A stretch of DNA of 64,000 bases from NCBI GenBank assembly GCA_035536995.1, contig DATLNB010000007.1, forward strand, positions 22,702 to 86,701, in the 5' to 3' direction. The first letter of the stretch is position 1; every line of letters starts with the position of its first letter. The stretch comes from AV80 sp035536995 (GTDB taxonomy: Bacteria > Verrucomicrobiota > Verrucomicrobiia > Chthoniobacterales > UBA10450). Shown one piece after another: positions 59,199-64,000 of this stretch. Under the pieces are notes generated by a model. The model saw only the letters and a list, made by a program, of their open reading frames with translations. It was not told the origin of the DNA and ran no database searches. Both the position numbers and the translations under genes were made by a program.

Positions 59199-60965
59199 AT
59201 GAGCGCCGAGAACGCGAAACCCGAGACCCGCATCCAGGGCGTGGGGGTGTCGCCCGGATTTGCGCGCGGCGTGCTCTTTGTCGTTGACGACGATCGCGAC
59301 GAAGTAACCAAGCATCGGATTTCCGAGACCGACATTCCGAGCGAGATCGGGCGGTTCGAGAGCGCACTCATCCAGACCAGGTCGCAAATCCTGGAGATGC
59401 AGGAACAGATAGCGCAGTCGATCGGCGCGAAGGACGCAGGCATTTTCGACGCCCACCTCCTGGTGGTGGAAGACCGGACGCTGATCGACGAAGTCCTGCG
59501 CAAATTGCAGAACGACCTCTGTAACGTCGAGTTCGTCTTCCAGGAAGTGGCGACCAACTACGCGACCACGCTAAGCGAGATTGACGATCCCTATCTGCGG
59601 GAGCGGGCGCTCGATATCCAGGACGTGACCCGTCGGGTGGTCCGCAATCTCCAGGGGAAAGCGCCCAAAGATTTTCTCGGCCTGACCCATCCTCACATTC
59701 TCCTGGCGCATAACATCACGCCATCGGACACCGCCACGATGAACCGCCAGTACGTTCTGGGGATGGCCACCGATCTCGGCAGTCGAACTTCCCACACCGC
59801 GATCATGGCGCGGTCGTTGAATATTCCCGCGGTGGTCGGTTTGCATGACGCGAGCGACAAGCTGGAGACCGGCCGCGAAGTCCTGCTCGATGGTTATAAC
59901 GGGCTCCTGATTCTCGATCCAACGCCGGAAACGCTCTGGCACTACGGCGAGCTCGAGCACAAGCGCTCGCTCGTGGCCGAGCAACTCACCGGGCTGCGGG
60001 AAACCAAATCGACCACACGTGATGGCCGCCACATTGTTCTCTCGGCCAATATTGAGCTGCCGGATGAAGTCGAGGCCGCGCCTCGCAATGGCGCCGAGGG
60101 GATCGGCCTTTACCGGACGGAATTTCTCTACCTCAACCGCACAACTCTCCCAAGCGAAGAGGAGCAGTTCGCGACCTACCGCAAGGTCGCCGAGCAGGTC
60201 CAGCCCCACCCGCTCATCATCCGCACCTTCGACCTCGGCGGGGACAAGCTGGCCGGCGCGCTCGACGCGGACAATGAGATGAACCCGTTTCTCGGGCATC
60301 GCGCGATACGTCTCTCGCTCGAACGGCTTGATATTTTTAAGGCACAGCTCCGGGCCATCATCCGCGCCAGCGTCGTAGGCAACGTCAAGATCATGTTCCC
60401 GATGATCTCAGGATTGGAAGAGCTCAACCGCGCCCTGGAAGTTTTTCACGAATGCAAAACGGAACTGGATAAGGAAGGCCATCCGTTCGATCCAAAAACC
60501 GAGGTGGGCGCGATGATCGAAATTCCAAGCGCCGCGATGTGCGCGGAGCGGCTGGCGCGCGAGATCGATTTCTTCAGCATTGGGACCAACGACCTGATCC
60601 AGTACACGATCGCCGTGGACCGGGTCAATGAACGGGTGGCACACCTTTATGAGCCGACCCATCCCGGGGTGGTGCGCCTACTGAAGATGGTGGCCGATGC
60701 TGCGCACACGCATGGAATCTGGGTGGGCGTCTGCGGAGAAATGGCGGGCGATCTGGCGCTGACCCCGTTGCTTCTCGGGTTGGGAATGGACGAGCTGAGC
60801 GTTGGGGCCTCGCTCGTTCCACGGGTGAAGAAAGCGGTGCAGACGCTGTCGTTCACAGAATGCCAGCAGCTGGTGGCCGAGGTGATCGAGCTCGACACGC
60901 CGTCAAAGATCCTGGCGCGTTGCACCGAAGTGGCGCAGGCCGGTTACGGCGAGCTATTGGGCTAG
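59199..60965 (+). CDS. ptsI: Phosphoenolpyruvate-protein phosphotransferase (enzyme I)
   Basis: EI takes phosphate from PEP and passes it to HPr. The 588-residue product has the swivelling-domain active histidine in GSRTSHTAIMARSLNIPAVVG (read as SHTAIMAR), GAEGIGLYRTEFLY, MFPMISGLEEL, GAMIEIPSAA and SIGTNDLIQYT with the GVCGEMAGD end motif. The ATG at 59199 is used; a TTG just before it would add one residue. It is the third gene of the hprK-ptsH-ptsI group. No EII gene is present. Confidence 0.95.
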   Translation: MSAENAKPETRIQGVGVSPGFARGVLFVVDDDRDEVTKHRISETDIPSEIGRFESALIQTRSQILEMQEQIAQSIGAKDAGIFDAHLLVVEDRTLIDEVLRKLQNDLCNVEFVFQEVATNYATTLSEIDDPYLRERALDIQDVTRRVVRNLQGKAPKDFLGLTHPHILLAHNITPSDTATMNRQYVLGMATDLGSRTSHTAIMARSLNIPAVVGLHDASDKLETGREVLLDGYNGLLILDPTPETLWHYGELEHKRSLVAEQLTGLRETKSTTRDGRHIVLSANIELPDEVEAAPRNGAEGIGLYRTEFLYLNRTTLPSEEEQFATYRKVAEQVQPHPLIIRTFDLGGDKLAGALDADNEMNPFLGHRAIRLSLERLDIFKAQLRAIIRASVVGNVKIMFPMISGLEELNRALEVFHECKTELDKEGHPFDPKTEVGAMIEIPSAAMCAERLAREIDFFSIGTNDLIQYTIAVDRVNERVAHLYEPTHPGVVRLLKMVADAAHTHGIWVGVCGEMAGDLALTPLLLGLGMDELSVGASLVPRVKKAVQTLSFTECQQLVAEVIELDTPSKILARCTEVAQAGYGELLG

Positions 60966-60979
60966 GGCCGATTCGTTTC

Positions 60980-61114
60980 CTGTAGCAGCGGCCCTGGCCG
61001 CTCCAGGGAATTCGCCGCCGCCTATCGAGCGGCCCGCAGGGCCGCTGCTACAGAAGAAGATAAGGGGCTGCCTCTCGAGCGGCCCGCAGGGCCGCTGCTA
61101 CAGAAGAAGATAAG
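60980..61114. repeat. CTGTAGC palindromic element with duplicated right arm
   Basis: CTGTAGCAGCGGCCCTG (60980-60996) and CAGGGCCGCTGCTACAG (61037-61053) form a perfect 17-bp inverted repeat. A 39-base segment containing the right arm (61026-61064) is repeated exactly at 61076-61114, a 50-base period. It fills the 155-base gap between the convergent ptsI and the nuclease gene. Confidence 0.85.
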
Positions 61115-61120
61115 CCCCAA

Positions 61121-61615
61121 TCAATCTTCCTCGGTCGATTCCGGCTCCGATTCCGACTCGACGTCGGGCTTCAACCCGTCTTCCTCCATTTTGCGGAGGA
61201 CATCGCTCATGTCGTCAACCTCATCCCAGACTTCCTGGCTAACGTACATCGGCGCCTTTTGCTGCGTCGCCATGGCGATGCAATCGCTTGGCCGCCCATC
61301 GAGCTCGATGATCTTCTTTTGCTGAAGCTCGTTCTCCGCCCGAATGATCATCCGGGCATAGTAAGTCGCGTTCTTGAGGTCGTTGATAATGACCCGCTCG
61401 ACTTTAGCGCCGAGCGCGGTCATGAGATGACCCATCAAATCGTGGGTGAGGGGGCGTTCCTTGGAAACATCACGCATGAACATCGTGATCGCGCTACCGA
61501 CCGTTTGGTCGACATAAATGATGAAAACCTTGTCGTTGTTCCCGAGGAAAACGGCGCAACCCCCGCTCGTCGGCAGGACGGCCCGGACCTGGACCTCGAT
61601 GACCGTTTTGTTCAT
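61121..61615 (-). CDS. Bifunctional nuclease family protein (DUF151)
   Basis: The 164-residue soluble protein has the BFN/DUF151 fold: EVQVRAVLPTSGGCAVFLGN, VFIIYVDQTVGSAI, RPLTHDLMGHLM, VERVIINDLKNATYYARM and ELDGRPSDCIAMATQQKAPMYVS. These match the family's conserved LTH, DG and RPSDA-type motifs, here with RPSDC. The C-terminus is acidic (ESEPESTEED). Nuclease activity has been reported for relatives; it is not proved here. I use the ATG at 61615; the upstream in-frame reading is repeat sequence. Confidence 0.86.
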   Translation of the reverse strand: MNKTVIEVQVRAVLPTSGGCAVFLGNNDKVFIIYVDQTVGSAITMFMRDVSKERPLTHDLMGHLMTALGAKVERVIINDLKNATYYARMIIRAENELQQKKIIELDGRPSDCIAMATQQKAPMYVSQEVWDEVDDMSDVLRKMEEDGLKPDVESESEPESTEED

Positions 61616-61660
61616 CCGCGCAAACCGTAACAGGGCCGATGCGAAACACAAATTCTCCCG

Positions 61661-61739
61661 CTCATGATCTTGATCCTGATCATGCTCTTTTCTAGAAGCT
61701 GATAATCGTCCCAAGATCATGAGTAAGATCAGGATCAAG
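61661..61739. repeat. GATCATGATC/GATCAGGATC inverted repeat
   Basis: CTCATGATCTT (61661-61671) pairs with AAGATCATGAG (61713-61723), and CTTGATCCTGATC (61669-61681) with GATCAGGATCAAG (61727-61739). The same units occur in the 5' end of the gene at 57308. It lies in the divergent gap between the nuclease gene and speA. Confidence 0.7.
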
Positions 61740-61812
61740 AGCAGGATTGGAAACTGCGCAGATTTTCCACACGAGAGCTTGCATGTCCCTCGCGCTGCCT
61801 GATTATGCGCTC

Positions 61813-61828
61813 TGCGGCTGACGCCGCA
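61813..61828 (+). promoter_or_regulatory. Hairpin and TATAAA just upstream of speA
   Basis: TGCGGC-TGAC-GCCGCA forms a six-base-pair hairpin, followed closely by TATAAA (61833-61838) right before the speA ATG. The TATAAA is too close to the ATG for an ordinary leadered -10 box, so its meaning is unclear; leaderless initiation is possible but weakly supported. Confidence 0.25.
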
Positions 61829-61840
61829 CTCCTATAAAAC

Positions 61841-63796
<1,956 letters not shown>

Positions 63797-63807
63797 ACGT
63801 GGCAGCA

Positions 63808-63924
63808 ATGTGCGGCGTTGTAGTGGCGGTGCTGGTCTGCCTCACTTCGTGTGCAGGGACGAACGCCGCCGTGGGAATAACTACGAACGAAGCAGCCTTC
63901 GCGGAAGAGAAACAGGCCAATTAG
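63808..63924 (+). CDS. Possible very small lipoprotein
   Basis: A 38-codon frame reads MCGVVVAVLVCLTSCAGTNA and ends in a polar tail. LTSC is a lipobox, with Cys near residue 15 as the lipidated residue. There are no N-terminal Lys/Arg residues, which is unusual for a signal peptide; upstream GTG (63799) does not help. It lies 11 bases after speA. The remaining 76 bases to the window end show nothing recognisable. Confidence 0.35.
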   Translation: MCGVVVAVLVCLTSCAGTNAAVGITTNEAAFAEEKQAN

Positions 63925-64000
63925 GCAGGGCGGGGCCTACTGAGCACTCCGGCCTCCGATAAGTGCCATCCGCAGGCGGGATAGGAGCTTGACTCCTTTC

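Noticed and set aside
59174..59201. TTGACA at 59174 as a promoter for ptsI
   Set aside because: No acceptable -10 box lies 16-18 bases downstream, and the position would leave almost no leader.
61616..61738. N-terminal extension of the bifunctional-nuclease protein
   Set aside because: It translates the GATCATGATC repeat; the family normally begins at the ATG at 61615.

Overview
This window is high-GC, densely coded bacterial DNA. It looks like Verrucomicrobiota, most likely a Chthoniobacterales (Spartobacteria) soil lineage. That placement is my inference. It rests on a single fused SdhC-type cytochrome b, a HprK-HPr-EI regulatory PTS cluster with no sugar permease, an RsmA-Nudix fusion, a SecA with a long insert, and secreted proteins carrying a recurrent C-terminal tandem domain. 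I saw no rRNA, tRNA, CRISPR array, insertion sequence or phage gene. No gap between genes exceeds about 210 bp, and most gaps over 60 bp are filled by palindromic repeats.

Layout. 1-1364: succinate dehydrogenase (sdhC, partial sdhA), minus strand. 1451-6574: a multi-membrane-span GT-C-like protein and two secreted proteins (a tandem-domain protein and a seven-bladed RCC1-type protein). 6630-20591: a minus-strand run of ten tightly spaced genes, ridA-pyrE-epimerase-DPM1-like GT2-two tandem GT-C-like paralogues-secreted beta-helix protein-double GT2-GT4-methyltransferase. This reads as a surface glycan or protein-glycosylation locus. 20799-28160: secA, a GT39-type transferase, a small unknown gene and recQ. 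28157-31902: a fourth GT-C-like paralogue and a TMTC-like TPR transferase. 31928-41815: L,D-transpeptidase, AP2-like protein, rsmA-nudix, DUF697 protein, transketolase, dnaB, rplI, and an Fe-S assembly group (sufT, nifU/iscU-like, rhodanese-like). 41916-45413: pyruvate-type 2-oxoacid dehydrogenase E1alpha/E1beta/E2. 45503-57709: two unknown genes, smc, an APC permease, an M20 dipeptidase, a NlpC/P60 hydrolase, queF-queC with a small membrane protein, and two more unknown genes. 57778-60965: hprK-ptsH-ptsI. 61121-63924: a bifunctional-nuclease-family protein, speA and a possible tiny lipoprotein.

Two features stand out. First, four paralogous membrane proteins share a first-loop acidic motif (DEW/DDW type), a QHNE-R motif and a C-terminal accessory domain. 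That accessory domain also appears in the double GT2. Two of the loci holding these proteins also encode secreted proteins that end in the same tandem A-B domain. This suggests an undescribed lipid-linked-sugar glycosylation system. Second, at least nine intergenic palindromic repeats of several families occur, and in several places the repeat supplies protein termini, a start codon or a stop codon.
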